This document shows, piece after piece, positions 23,881-36,243 of a stretch of 64,000 nucleotides of DNA (position 1 is its first letter; every line of letters starts with the position of its first letter). Below the pieces are notes generated by a model. It was not told where the DNA came from. It ran no database searches and was given only the letters and a program-made list of their open reading frames with translations. The stretch is from Apostichopus japonicus (lineage: Eukaryota; Echinodermata; Holothuroidea; Aspidochirotida; Stichopodidae): positions 26,594,876 to 26,658,875 of the forward strand of contig NC_092567.1 of assembly GCF_037975245.1 (NCBI RefSeq), given 5' to 3'. The position numbers and the translations under genes were made by a program.

Positions 23881-24138
23881 TATAAATGGTTTGGGACTCG
23901 TCCAGATGTTGGGGGTCGTAGTTGGTAGCTAGCTTGAGCGTCTCATCGAGAAGACAGTTAACTTCGTCTGCTCTGAACATAAAGGTTAGTATTTGAAGTT
24001 GAAATGTCGTGGAGCCAACATTAGTTGAACAGTAGTCTTGGCCAATTCGTTTGTAATACTTTTTCTCGCGTTAATTCATACATCAGAGTCGGGAACTTAG
24101 AAATTACTTCTTTAAGTACTTTCGAATTTTCAAAGAAG
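23881..24138 (-). pseudogene. Frameshifted copy of the ORF at 2014-2280
   Basis: Same sequence as the copy A frame, but two bases are missing near 24060 within the REKEYYK codons. The reading frame is therefore broken. If the copy A frame is a real exon, this copy is not functional in the same form. Confidence 0.35.
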
Positions 24139-24180
24139 ATTCATATATTAAACGTCTGCTTGTCTCTTATTGTTTCGTAA

Positions 24181-25205
24181 GGAACCTTGTCGATTTTATC
24201 GGCTGTATTGTTTTTAAATTGTATTTCTTTATTTTTTTCTAAATTCCATACCAAGGACACATGCGATAAAGTGATGCATACTTTTAAAGGAGTTGGATTC
24301 TTCCTCTGGCAGCTTACATCTCCATTTACTATGAAGAGAGTTATACAAACCACGTCGTTGTTTGTTATGACGTCACAGAAACCACAGACTAACATCCTTT
24401 AGTCGAAGATGACGTCAAAGCTTTCCTTCTAGATTTTTCTTTATACAAGATTCTTTGACGAATTTTTCGATTTATTCAGAATTTAGCTATATTGTGAAGA
24501 AGTATACAATTAAAATACAAACGTGTGTGATTTTCGTTTGTTGAAAAATATAAAACATAAATAAAAAAAAGTTCATTATATGTGTATTGTATGGTGTAAT
24601 ATTTAGGCATCAGTTGTTTCGAATTATAAACCGCTTTGACTTTTACGGATATGCGTTGCGTCTCACAAATTTAATTTTGGTTTGGTTTCATTTGCAAATT
24701 CTATCCTCAATTTCAAATTCTTGTTGATATATTTGATAGTCTACTTAAACCAGAGTATGTTCACAGGTATACCTAGTGTTCCCGTATACCTGGCAATATG
24801 ACATCAACATGTTGTTAGTATAACGGGCCTTTCCATATAGTTCGCAGTATATGCCATGTCTACGGATTATGTACCTGGCTATTCTTAAAAATACTTATTC
24901 TTTTCGATGCCTTTAATTAGGCGTATATTCATTCCATAACGTCACTGGTCTCTTAAGAGGACAAACATCTTATATTGCAGAGGAAATTTCTTTTGTACAT
25001 CAGCATTATTTAGCCTCCACCCACCCCCCCCCCCCCCTAAAGGAGAGAAAGACATAATGGGAGAAAATTATTTCCTTGCTTCCGTTAATTACGAAGTTTA
25101 CTGACAATATGATACTTTCTCTACAAATATTTCACGGAATAAATCGCGAAGGAGACCTAAATTTCTCATTGATAAACTGCACACATCACCTGATTACAAA
25201 ACACC
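24181..25205. other. Copy B-specific stretch
   Basis: About 1 kb present in copy B but missing from copy A at about 2320. The minus strand opens a short frame ending KVPYETIRDKQTFNI at 24141-24395. A C-run lies at 25025-25038. No transposon ends are recognised, so it could be a deletion in copy A or an insertion in copy B. Confidence 0.5.
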
Positions 25206-26089
25206 TCTCCGGCAGGACTTCCCCTTAAATGCTTTCATACTACAATGTATATGCATGCCCACTCTGATTTACATGTACCAATCTGGGCGAAAGTTCTTAT
25301 TTTGGTATGGTGAGAAGCCTTAGAGAAGATGAGTATGGACATTGCGTTTACTACAAAGCACCTTGTAACTTGAATACTCTCCCGATGAGAAGTGGAAAAA
25401 TACCAAAGAGAAAAAAACACACTGACAAAAGACGAAAGAAGGTTTTACTTGGTGAAATTTGAATATGACGAACAAAAATGCAAAAACATGGGTGTAAAGC
25501 TTTGTAAAAACTAGGGTTAAAACTTTAGTGAATAAAATTATTGAAAAGTGTAACCAGCCGTTATCTCATTTACGCATTCTCATACAACAAAAACAAATCA
25601 ACAGAGCGCCCTCTCGTTCATCAATTTTCTCTTTTAAATTTATTGCATGATAAAGTTGCACGTTTATTCCGTCAAAGAAATGTTGAGTCCATATTTCAGA
25701 CAAGATTTGCTCGACATTTTTAAAAATGTATCTCTTTTTAACCAACAAATTGAGCTTTGCACACCTTTAAATTACGCAAGAAATAGTAAGGCAACATCTA
25801 AAAAACTGTTTGTTGGTTTGGTATGAAATACCTCTCAAAACATGTGAAAGTTATTCAGTATCTGTCTAAACACGTTAATGCCCTTTATACTTTTCTCTTA
25901 TTCGCCTATTATTATTATTTGAATGGGACAACTTTATTATATGGATAAGTTGTTGACCTTTGACTTAAGAAGATTTTAATCCCAATATTACCGGACTGAT
26001 TGATCAAAATGATACCGCATTCATGGTTTATTTGGCTCCCTGAAACAATTATGATATAATACAGTACATATACAATTTATTGGTCGTCA

Positions 26090-26965
26090 TCTATATTTTA
26101 CGTTTAGAAAGATGACTAGACACCTGTAACTCGCTCCTCTACGGCCTTCCAGACAAAGACATCTCCAAAGCTCCAACATGTTTTAAACACTGCTGCTCGT
26201 CTCATCTCTCGTGTCCCTCGTTCTCAGCATATATCACCTATTTTAAAATATTTACATTGGCTTCCTGTTAAGATGAGCATCTCTTTCAAGATTCTTCTGA
26301 TGTTATTTAAAGCTATACACGGACACTCTTCAGTCTATCTGTCGGAACTTATTCACCCTTACAGACCGACCAGGATGCTAAGGTCATCCAGCCAGTCTTT
26401 TCTCACCGGCGTCCCAAGGGATATTTCCTTAAATTCATTTTGTCAACGTTTTTTATCTTACGCCTCTGCTTCTCTCTGGAATGTCCTCCCGACTGACATT
26501 CGCCTAAACGACAATTTGAACTCTATTCTTATGAAGTTCTTAAGCGCTTTTGCGCTTTATAAAATTCCTATTATTATAAATATTACTAATTTAATTTTTC
26601 CTAATCCTTTCCTTGATAGGATAACAGTAAGGGGAGTAGGTGGTGTAGTTTATAGGCACTGATCACCCAATCCTTGACCGAGAGGTGTTCATCTGCCATC
26701 TGGATGCCCGAACTGTTCTGAATCTCCGGATGCTTTCAGTTTAGGTCATGTATAGTGCACACCTCCCACCGCACCGCTTAGGTGTGCTTCTGGGGTGAGG
26801 GGGCCAGCAACCCCCCACCCGTCAGTAGTTCCTAAGCTGTTGTGAACCACTGATTGGCCCATGTTGATTTATTTTATAGTGCCTCACAGCCTATATTAGC
26901 TCTTGACTTATGTCAATCTTCATGGGCTATTGTTCACTCTAGCTTTTATAAATGAAATAAAAAGT
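26090..26965 (+). mobile_element. LINE 3' end (CR1/L2-like)
   Basis: The plus strand encodes the C-terminal end of a CR1/L2-type reverse transcriptase protein: CNSLLYGLPDKDISKLQHV, NTAARLISRVPR, LKYLHWLPVKMSISFKIL and SASLWNVLPTDIRLN, with a frame change near 26260. A 3' untranslated region with GGTGTG/GGGGTGAGG words follows and ends near AATGAAATAAAAAG. Everything upstream of the C-terminus is missing. It lies in the 2.3-kb part of copy B that copy A lacks. Confidence 0.85.
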
Positions 26966-26969
26966 ACAT

Positions 26970-28084
26970 GCTCATGATATCAGGAAAATAACCTTTCTTT
27001 CAGAGGTCGAATCTTCATCACTAGATTCCAAAAGTTAAACACAATGACAGTTGTAAGCAAATGGGAAGTAAAATGGAATCGCACACTTACATTACAAGAA
27101 GAACTGAATATGCGCTGAATGTGTTAATGCCTTCTCTTCGTTACATATCCAACATTCAAGTGAAAAGTGTTGACTGAAAGATATTTTCACGTAAATGGCA
27201 CAGTATGAGTTCTGGAGTAATCGTAGCCAAAAAACCTCTGGTCAAACTTGTCTGAGCAATATAACATATATGACAAGCAAAACATCTTGTACGTAAACAT
27301 CTAACAACTTTTGTTATACTTTCTAAGAAATTTCACCCAAGATAGAGTATGGGCACAAAAAGCCAAACAACTTGATCCATTCTCAAACTAACAGTCTTCT
27401 TAACATTGAGAATTTAATCGCATGATCACGTTGGTTATTGTTTGGTTTCTGCAGTTTGAAGTCAAGATGGAATAAAGGTGAATTAAAATACCACTCAGAT
27501 TATCCAACGTGTTCAACAAAGAGCGATAGAGCCCATTGCGTGTTGGTCATAACCTATGTTGTAGTTGCCATTATATATTTGTAAGTAATTGTAGTTTTAA
27601 ATCTGTTAAGTGTTCATCAGACTGTTAGCCAAGTGAATTGCAAAAGTAATACAATGGGTAACCAGAATTCAGACCAATAGGTCGACTACATATTTAGTAA
27701 AACTAAAATGATCAAAAGAGAGTTTTGCTGTTTAAACTAAATTATAGCAATTAAAGATATAGCGGACTCCATTCATTTTGAGGAAAATATCAAGCAAATA
27801 CTTTACCCAATGCAGGTGACTTAATAGAACGTAAAATGACGACATCAGTTTCACACATTTAATCGCCAAAAGTGATATATTGGTCAAGACTGAGTGGATT
27901 TTAAGTTTTTTAAAGTATATACAGACTAAACCCGAATAGTACAGCAGTTTTTAAACGTGATATATATTATGATCGTGAACGAAATTTATCGCTGCCTCCT
28001 TCTTCTTTGGGGGGGGGGGGGGCGGGGTGGTGTCAGGTGCCGTCCGGTTTGGTTGGGTGTTTTCTCTAGTGTATGTTATGTAGT
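26970..28084. other. No gene recognised
   Basis: The remaining part of the 2.3-kb stretch unique to copy B. It is AT-rich with one G-run (about 28009-28022). No coding or terminal repeat signal is seen. Confidence 0.5.
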
Positions 28085-29466
28085 TTTACCAGCGTATCCA
28101 TGTTGAATAAATGATTTTACTAAAGACCCTGGAGACCTCTGTACACCGTGACTGTTGTGCTGATGTTGCTTGCCAACTTTAAAAGATACCTTACAATTGA
28201 ATTTGGTCCAGGTACATTGTGTAAACTGTGCTATGACCAACGTACCAAGAAGGGGGAAAAGCTTAATGCATCGTTAAAATGATGGCACTAGCTTAATACT
28301 GAGCACTAATTTTATAGCAAATACTGTTATGAACTTTACTAGCATCCGTACATTCAATATTACGAGAAAAGGGCATTACCATGCCTCTTATTCAGTGAGA
28401 GGGGTTTGACCCTTTTGCCGTAGGTCGCCTAACAAGCTTCTGGTCAATTTGACCAACCCTCTTCATCCTCACGGGTTCTTTTTCAACATCAAGGGGAGAC
28501 ATGGACACGGGATCCTAGGCCACAAAAGGTGCCACACCACCAGCGGTGCGTTATGAACTCCAGTGAGCCTAGAAATCTAGTAGGGTTTACACAACCGGCA
28601 GAATGAGTCGTTCATCTACCTCCATTAACACCTGTCACCACGTTAGCTAGTGAAACATATGTTTGAATTAATGTATAAGGACTTCACAGAGGAGTATGCG
28701 AAGGGAGACACGAGTATTGCATAAACTAAATATAGATGGATTCGACCCCGGAGCTGCAGGTTAACAGTCACTGAGCAACCTGAAAGTGCATACGACAAAT
28801 CCAGTATACGGATTCGTATGACTCATTTTGAGTTTAAATAATCGAATGCTTGAGATAAAATGTTATCTTGCTGTATCAAACTATCCGCATCATAATAATA
28901 GAGGATATAGTGAATTTTTGGGATAAAGTTGTTGTTTATTTGAGAAAGAAACCAAAAGCTTGAAAGAAAGTCAATGTCTTGATTAAAAAAAACCGTAATT
29001 TTGAGGAACGAGTCGAAATATCATTGTAGAACATTTTCAGATAAAAGTTCAAATCTTTATTTGTCTTAAAATATATCAAGTAAATGCTAAAATATTTATA
29101 ATAAAAGGCAGCATTTTGAGCTAAGAAGCAGAAATTTGTATATTAAATGTTGGCAATTTAGAGAGCAAAAATCTAAACTCTGGGGATAAAATGAAACTTG
29201 AAAGCTGAGATATGTCTTAACGTCTTTCCTCTTCACTCGAGTTTATCTACCTCACTGCCCTTGGTAGTCTAGTTTGAGTTTAATTTCACAGGTTACAAAC
29301 TTCGAAAAATCTTCAGCTCAGCCCCCCACCCCATCCTCCTCCATTCCTTTGCCTCTTATTATGTTACCAGAATTAATATGTCCATATAAGTCTATGAAAA
29401 CTACATATTCAGAGGTGCTTCCACTTTTTTATGTAGTTTAAAGCCACATGCGGAGGTCACACTATC

Positions 29467-32015
29467 ACTGGCATTCTTGTGTCTGATATAAGTGACAATT
29501 TACCCATTATATGCTCAGCTGCGTTCAATTCTTCAAATTGCTCACACGGTACTACCATATATGTCATGAAAAAGGATACGTCGAGGGGTAATTATAAAAG
29601 GTTTTCCTCTGAGCTCAACGACTTCAACTGGCATCAACTGTACACAAAAACAGATGTAAATGATGCATGTAATTTCTTTGATGGTATAATAAGTGAGATC
29701 TACAATAAATATTGTCTCATTAAACGTACTACCGTCAATTGGTCACGCAAACGCAATTATTGGACTACAAGTGGAATTATTTTAATCAATTGCTACTAAG
29801 AAAAGACTTTACAAATCGTACCTCCAAAACAGATCTCCTCGAAATAAGTTTAACTACGTCAATTACAAAAATATCCTTACTTCAAACGCAATTATTGGAC
29901 TACCAATGGAATTATTTAAATCAATTGCTACTAAGAAAAGACTTTACAAATCGTACCTCCAAAACAGATCTCCTCGAAATAAGTTTAACTACGTCAATTA
30001 CAAAAATATCCTTACTTCTACTATTAGGCTTTCAAAAAGTGTTACTATAGCAATTTACCCAATGAAAATAAAATAATCAGAAGGAACCTGAAGAACTATA
30101 ATGAAATAATTAGTCGAAGCAATTCAACCAGAAAGATGCAGTTTAGAATAAATGACAATAGTGAAGAATTGACTTCAGATATAAGGGTTGCTAATTGTTT
30201 TAATGATTATTTGCTAGTATCGGTACGAACCTAGCCGGTCACTTTGAAGAAAGTAATGTCAGCTTCACTAGTTTTCTTAAAACCTCTAATCCTAATACTA
30301 TATTTATTTCTCCAACTAACTGTACGGAAATATCTAAACTCATTAAGAATTTGACAAAAAGGTTCAGCTGCTGGGACTGTCTGTATAACTGCTAACATAC
30401 TTCGTACCTGCAAACTCTTCTTGAACCGCTCACCTATATGTGCAACCCTTCTCTCTATAGTGGTATTGTTCCTTGTAGTATGAAAGTTGCTAGAATAACA
30501 CCTATTTTCATAACTGGTGATCACTCAGTGCTTTCAAACTACCGACCAATCTCGATTCTTTCAACAATTTCTAAAGTTCTCGAGAAAACCATGTATAAGA
30601 AACTCACAGACTTCCTAGACAAGGATGATATCATTTCATAACGTCAATTTGGTTTTCGTGAGAATCTTTCCACGTATATGGCGGCAGCAGTATAGTCCAG
30701 TATATCGATAATGGCTTCAATAACAATGAATTTACTATTGATGTGTTTCTAGATCTTTCTAAAGCATTCGACACTGTCAACCATTACATCTTACTAAAAA
30801 AACTTAGCCATTATGGAATCCGTGGGGTTGCATATGATTGGTTGGAGAGCTATCTTAGCGAGAGAGAACAGGTTGTACGCATTAATGATCCAACTTCTAA
30901 GACCAGTACAGTACGCTGCGGCGTCCCACAGGGATCTGTACTTGGACAACTACTTTATCTTATCTACATAAATGACGTGTGTAACTGTTCTCATATCCTT
31001 AACTTTACACTCTTTGCAGACGACACAAGTATTCTTTTTCAAGCACAGTGATATTCATTGTGCTGGTCGTGTCGTTAACTCTGAACTATATTATGTATCT
31101 AACTGGTTTAAAGCAAATAAGTTGTAAGCAAAACAAATTGTATTATATATCGTCCTGTTCAGCGAAAGGTTGATACAGTTAACGTATTTATTGATGATGG
31201 TGATATTACTCTTTAATGTTTAGGTATTCATCTTGACTCAAATCTCACCTGGAAGTTTCATATTAACAGTCTACGCTCCCATATCCCAAAAATTATTGGA
31301 ATACTTCATAAAATTCGCTATTTTGTACCATTGCATACACTTAAAACACTGTACGACTCCCTCATTAATTCAAAGCTGTCTTACTGCAACATATTTTGGG
31401 GAAACACCTATCCATCTTACCGTAATCGCCTGTTTACTCTCCAGAAGAAAGCCATTAGACTGATTACAAATTTTAGTTATCGTGCTCAGAGTAAAATTAT
31501 ATTTTCTAACTTAAAAATCTTAAATATCTTCGACACATACAAACTCCAAGTCGCTCTATTTATGTATAAATGAGTTAATGGGGTTTTGCCTTATAACATT
31601 GATGATTACTATCTTTTTAACTACAATACACGCGTTTGTCAAAACTTCCGAACAAATGTTATCACTTCCGAGAGGACTCATCGACATTTTATTCATTCTG
31701 GAGTTACAATCTGTAATAGTTTGGAAAACCAAATTAAAAACATTCAAAAGTATTCATTGCTTCAAACAAAACATGAAATCCATTTTACTCAACGATTATT
31801 ATCATTAAGCAGTGATTTTTTCTTTTTTTTTCCTTTTTTCTTTGTTCTTTTCTCTTTTCTTCTTCCTTTTACTTTATCCTTTTTATTCTTTCGTTTATTG
31901 TTTTGTAAATGGGGACTGCTCGTAAAAGCTCTGCTTCTTCAGTCCCCCTCCACCTCCTAACTATTCACCAATGTATTTATATTATGTGGAAAGAAATCAA
32001 ACTCAAACTCAATGA
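29467..32015 (+). mobile_element. LINE with RT, inserted in copy B
   Basis: A 5'-truncated, dead non-LTR element in the plus direction. Recognisable pieces are STISKVLEKTMYKKLTDFL, a stop, FGFREN, FLDLSKAFDTVNHYILLKK, CGVPQGSVLGQLLYL, TLFADDTSILFQ (intact F-A-D-D box), GIHLDSNLTWKFHIN, and the C-terminal LQKKAIRLITNF. Stops and frameshifts interrupt it at least six times. A 136-bp stretch is tandemly duplicated at 29750-30021. The 3' end is AATCAAACTCAAACTCAA. Copy A is continuous across the site (about 4660-4690), so the insertion came after the duplication. Confidence 0.88.
29750..30021 (+). repeat. 136-bp tandem duplication inside the LINE
   Basis: The unit beginning ACGCAATTATTGGACTAC occurs at 29750 and again at 29886, with only a few differences. 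It sits between the endonuclease remnant and the RT region. Confidence 0.9.
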
Positions 32016-33028
32016 CGAATCAGTGCCTGAACTTTCCTGATGACTTTCCTGATGAGAAGTAAAATTATAAATGATTGAATGAAAAATACACGAACAAATT
32101 GACTTCGAACAGGACAACAATGCTTCCTTTAAAATGTAATTCTTGATTACACAGTCCTCTTAATATTCGTCATGAAACAAGTGCAAAAGTTATGTTTTAT
32201 AAAAGATAAGTTAAAGTATAGGAAATGGTGTTACCAATAGCATAAATATATAAATGATAGCTAGAAGCTGTGCTTAAATTGATCTTTATCGCCTAGCCCG
32301 CTAAAACTATTTCTAAATGATTAAAAGGCGTTAATAAAACTTCACGAAAATGTGTGGAAACCATTTTCCTCTGGGGAATTCATGTCAAATGGATAATTCT
32401 GGTTATTAATTAAGTACATGGCGACAAGTACAACACATTGCAAAACAAAGAAGGATAGAAAATATTAAAGAAATAAACAACTAAACAAAAAAAAAGAAAC
32501 TAGTTTTCAAAAGAATACCCCCCCCCCCCACACACACACACACAGACACCTACAAAACTCTGTTCGTAATCAAATATAACACATGAATGTGCTCACATTA
32601 TCCCAAAGTACAAGAACAAATAAAGGAAATAGCAACGATTAGATTTTAGACATGATGAATATGTATTTCTTGAGTGACTAACTCGATCCCGGTTTTGGAC
32701 ACACCCACATGGCATCTCTTTATGATAGTAACTTAAGTCTACCCGGAACTAGCTAATTAATTCATGAAAGCAGTTAAAAGTGTAATTTAAATGTCAAATG
32801 CCGACTGCGAGCGTTGCCAATTTAAATGGTAGGTTTGTGGTTTTTCAAGCTCTTGAATAATCTATGCAATGGAGAAAGAAGAACTTATTTTAATGCAAAT
32901 TACTAATAAACAAGATGAAAAAAATTTAGTTGTTTACTATTTTATTTCATTAATTTTGTCACTACATCTATAAATTATAGTAGTCACCAATTTTTTTTGG
33001 AAGGAGTGATGAAAACCCAACATTTCTT
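32016..33028. other. Shared non-coding part of copy B
   Basis: Matches about 4690-5465 of copy A. It contains a C-run followed by CA repeats at 32518-32545. No gene is seen. Confidence 0.5.
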
Positions 33029-33244
33029 TTAATTGAAAACACTGTAATCAAAAGAATTGTTGTAAACATGATTAAAATTTGCATCAACATAATTATTATA
33101 AGTATAGAGAGCTTCATTAGCGAACATAAACCACCAAATAATAACAATGACAATACTGATCACCAAAGCCACGTAGAAGAGCGCTGTGGCAACGAAAGAC
33201 ACATGTGTCAAAGATCTAGCCGAGTCACTGTTGTCGTTAAGTGC
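33029..33244 (-). CDS. Dispanin-like gene B, last exon
   Basis: A 71-codon exon plus a TAA stop, after a TTTCCGACAG acceptor. It carries the loop, the second membrane segment and a tail with YTYNNYVDANFNHVYNNSFD. The end SFDYSVFN is the only tail block shared with gene A. Confidence 0.75.
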   Translation of the reverse strand, partial: ALNDNSDSARSLTHVSFVATALFYVALVISIVIVIIWWFMFANEALYTYNNYVDANFNHVYNNSFDYSVFN

Positions 33245-35471
33245 CTGTCGGAAAGAGAGTGAATGGGTAAAAAACAATAAGTAAATAATAACAATTATAT
33301 ACATTTTTCGATCATGTTGAACACTTTTAACATTTGCATTCTCCTTCATGGAATAATTCAGTACTTTATATATGTATTTATAACCATTTTAAACGTTTTT
33401 AGGTAGTTTAGAATGTTAACCTGATTAGTATGTCGATGACTGCCGGATGGCAATAAAACCAATGTTTTTCGTTTGTTGAAAGTCCAAAAATAGACCAGTA
33501 CGTATATGCAATATACGTGGTTCTTCAAAAATTTAGATCTCTACAAAATAAGACAAAGTTGATGGATGCATGGTTTGCGTCCCTTTGAACGTGAATGGTA
33601 CCGATGCGATGTTGACGTTCCCTGCACTTACGTGGTAATAATCTCGTGTTGTTTTGATTTTTATATAAAAACTGTATGATGTTGTTTTGATTAATAACAA
33701 ACGTTTGATATTATTATTAAAGATTGGAGATTTCCTATCGGTATATAATTAAAGTAAGAAAAAAAAGATTAAAAACAATCCAGGATAAAGTGAAAATAAT
33801 TTATGTTAATATCGTTACCGCGATGGCACAGATGCACGATGGGATAGTACAAAGAAAAGACCCTGGGCAGCAAATCAGTGTGATGATAGAGAAGACGAGC
33901 GCCCCTATAGCTGCGCCAGAGTTTTGTGGAGGAGCAGGACTTTGTACGACGACCACGTGGGGGTAAGGTTGGTAACCCTATGGTAAACAAAAAGGAAAGA
34001 AATAAACAAACAATAGGAATGGCATTTTTGCTTTTGGCTTTTATTGACCGAGAATTATACAAATCTGAATGCCTCGAAATTGTAACATGCATATACGGAC
34101 CGTAAATCTTCTAAAGTCGTATTCTGCTAAAAAAAATTAACTCGGCTTTCGAATTATTCCCACATATACATCATCGCTACAACAAGGGTAATCAATATGA
34201 GTGTGACAGTAAAGCCTAAATGTTCCTTCATGTGTGAGAATTACTGACAACGAAGTGACCTTCTATAGTGGTATTGTAGTCCTAAGTTAGCTCATGATAA
34301 CCATTTATGTTTAGAACACTAAGCTCGTGTTGTAAGTTTGGTTAGTGATGTTTTATAGCAAGGGAAATAATAAAGCATGGCATGGTACATTTTGGGAAAT
34401 TTCACGCAGGACCTAGTTGTAATGCGATATTTCCAATTGAATAAATTGAATTCAGATACAATACAGAAGTAAGATACAATTCATTAGCTTGGTTTTTGCA
34501 GCAAGTATGGTGGTTTACGGCTATCTTCGCTTGTCGCATTAATTCGAGAACTATGTGTTAAACATATGTAATTGCACTGATATCCATTGTAAAGTTGCCG
34601 TGTTTGTTAGTCAAATTATAAACACTTTCTCAATTTCAATTTAAATCTATAAAGATTGCGCAAACGTCCAAAATTGCCACAGTGAAACAATGAAACATCA
34701 TATTTATATGTTGAGACCCTTTTGTGGATAATTCCACCCATTTACCTGGATTACACAGTAAGTTCAACGCATGCGCGACATTAGGAAAGTTTTCCCTTGC
34801 TTCAGGGAGATTGACTACCAACCTTTACAAGCATTATTCATTCTGTTTCTGACGGAATCTGATTGAACAATTGATGACATCACATAGCTTAGTAATATAA
34901 ATAAACCACTGAGTAAAATCAGCGAGATCGTCATCACCGCTAGTTTTTTAAAGATCATTAAAAGCTCTAATCTATCGAGAATTAATGGTATATCATCATA
35001 CATTATGTACATTGGTGACGTAAGAGACAACAGACAGAAAAGCAGTCACACAGACAGAGAGACAAACAACGCGGACAGGAGAAATGACTGACGCAAAGAG
35101 ACAGACAGATTGGCAAACAGACGGACTCTTAGAAAATTGGAAAAATACAATGAAATCAGTTCTTATCATACTATAAGAGCTTAGAAAAGGTTACAACATA
35201 AAGAAGGTCTTTAGCACGATATTTATAGGCAAACTGACACACACACACACACAAAACAGTTTCACAAGAGCTGAGAGACAAAAAGGTTAACTGAAAAACA
35301 AGGAAAAAGAAATGATCAAGGAGATTAAAGGTCATTTACAAAATATAACTAAATCATATGAAATTGTGGTGAGTACATTTTACATATTTAGTTTTATTAA
35401 GTAGTAAATGTCAATTCTCACCTGGTTTGGTTGTGTGGTCTGAATGTACTGTTGTTGTGGTGGTTGTTTTG
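33029..35471 (-). CDS. CD225/dispanin (IFITM-like) gene B
   Basis: Second copy of the dispanin-like gene: exons 35422-35471, 33819-33977 and 33029-33244 give 140 residues without the first exon. The layout equals gene A: Gln/Pro-rich exon (KQPPQQQYIQTTQPNQ), first membrane segment with paired cysteines (ITLICCPGSFLC), loop (LNDNSDSARSL), second membrane segment (ALFYVALVISIVIVIIWW), Asn/Tyr-rich tail. All splice sites and phases are intact and no stop interrupts it, so both copies may be expressed. The tail after the second membrane segment is almost unrelated to gene A except for SFDYSVFN. Family members are small membrane proteins; antiviral function is known for vertebrate IFITMs only. Confidence 0.8.
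33819..33977 (-). CDS. Dispanin-like gene B, first membrane-segment exon
   Basis: A 53-codon phase-0 exon, one codon longer than in gene A (APPQNSG against APQNSG). The double cysteine is followed by Pro-Gly-Ser, where gene A has Pro-Trp-Ser. Additional cysteines (FLCTIPSCICAI) make this segment more Cys-rich than in gene A. Confidence 0.75.
35422..35471 (-). CDS. Dispanin-like gene B, Gln/Pro-rich exon
   Basis: A 50-nt exon with the same TTTTGTCAG acceptor and GTGAGA donor as in gene A. Two bases of a split codon precede KQPPQQQYIQTTQPNQ. Confidence 0.7.
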
Positions 35472-36243
35472 CTGACAAAATAGAAATAAACATCAAATTA
35501 TGGATTATAAACCAGCCTATAGATTAACGGGATAGAGCGGCTAAGAGAGTGTTTTGTCATTATTCATGACACCTTAAAGGAGTGTTCCAGACATTAAGAA
35601 ACAATTTTCATTTGCCACTGTACCACTGTACCTCATATATTCGGCCATAACTACAAATAACCCTAATGTATTAAAGTTCAACTGAACGCTGTCTCCCTGA
35701 TGTTGTAGGTTGCAGGATGTATGGGGGCGTTTGAACTGAGGGGGACAGTAACGTATCATTTAGTTTGAAACAAATGGTGTCACTCTATAGATCTAAATTA
35801 AGGAGACATTCTTAAGTACGGTATCAGTTGCATCAAGAGTGATTTGCATAATGAACCAGTTCATATTTAGACTTTCTCTACAAACTTATAATCAATCACT
35901 CTTTTCCAAACCTTTCTCTACAAAGGTGTCCTTGCTTGCGACGAATGAATCAACATTTTCCGTTTAAAAACATTTTAAATGCAGCTATAGTGTCATGAAG
36001 TGATATTATAACTAATTTGAATTCCTTTCAAACTCCTGCAAGTTCTTCAACCCTTCGTTTATTTGACCTTCAATTTTCCTTCGTTAACACCAACTGTTTC
36101 CGAATAAAGAAAATCATTAGAAATTGTTCGGTCCATTTTCAGATGCTAGTTTAGGTACCCGTATTTTCCACCCAGTTGGGCCTTTTTGTTGTCTATACTG
36201 TAGTGTCATGTCTCGCTTTTCAGAGCCCTCGTATTGTCAGTAA

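Larger units (their letters stand above)
22145..36240 (+). repeat. Segmental duplication, copy B
   Basis: Direct copy of 980-9790. It is about 5 kb longer because of later insertions: a hAT element (23220-23872), about 24181-25205, about 25760-28085 with a LINE 3' end, and a LINE (about 29467-32015). It carries the second dispanin-like gene (33029-35471). The right end is set by a Harbinger element immediately after the last shared base. Confidence 0.9.
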
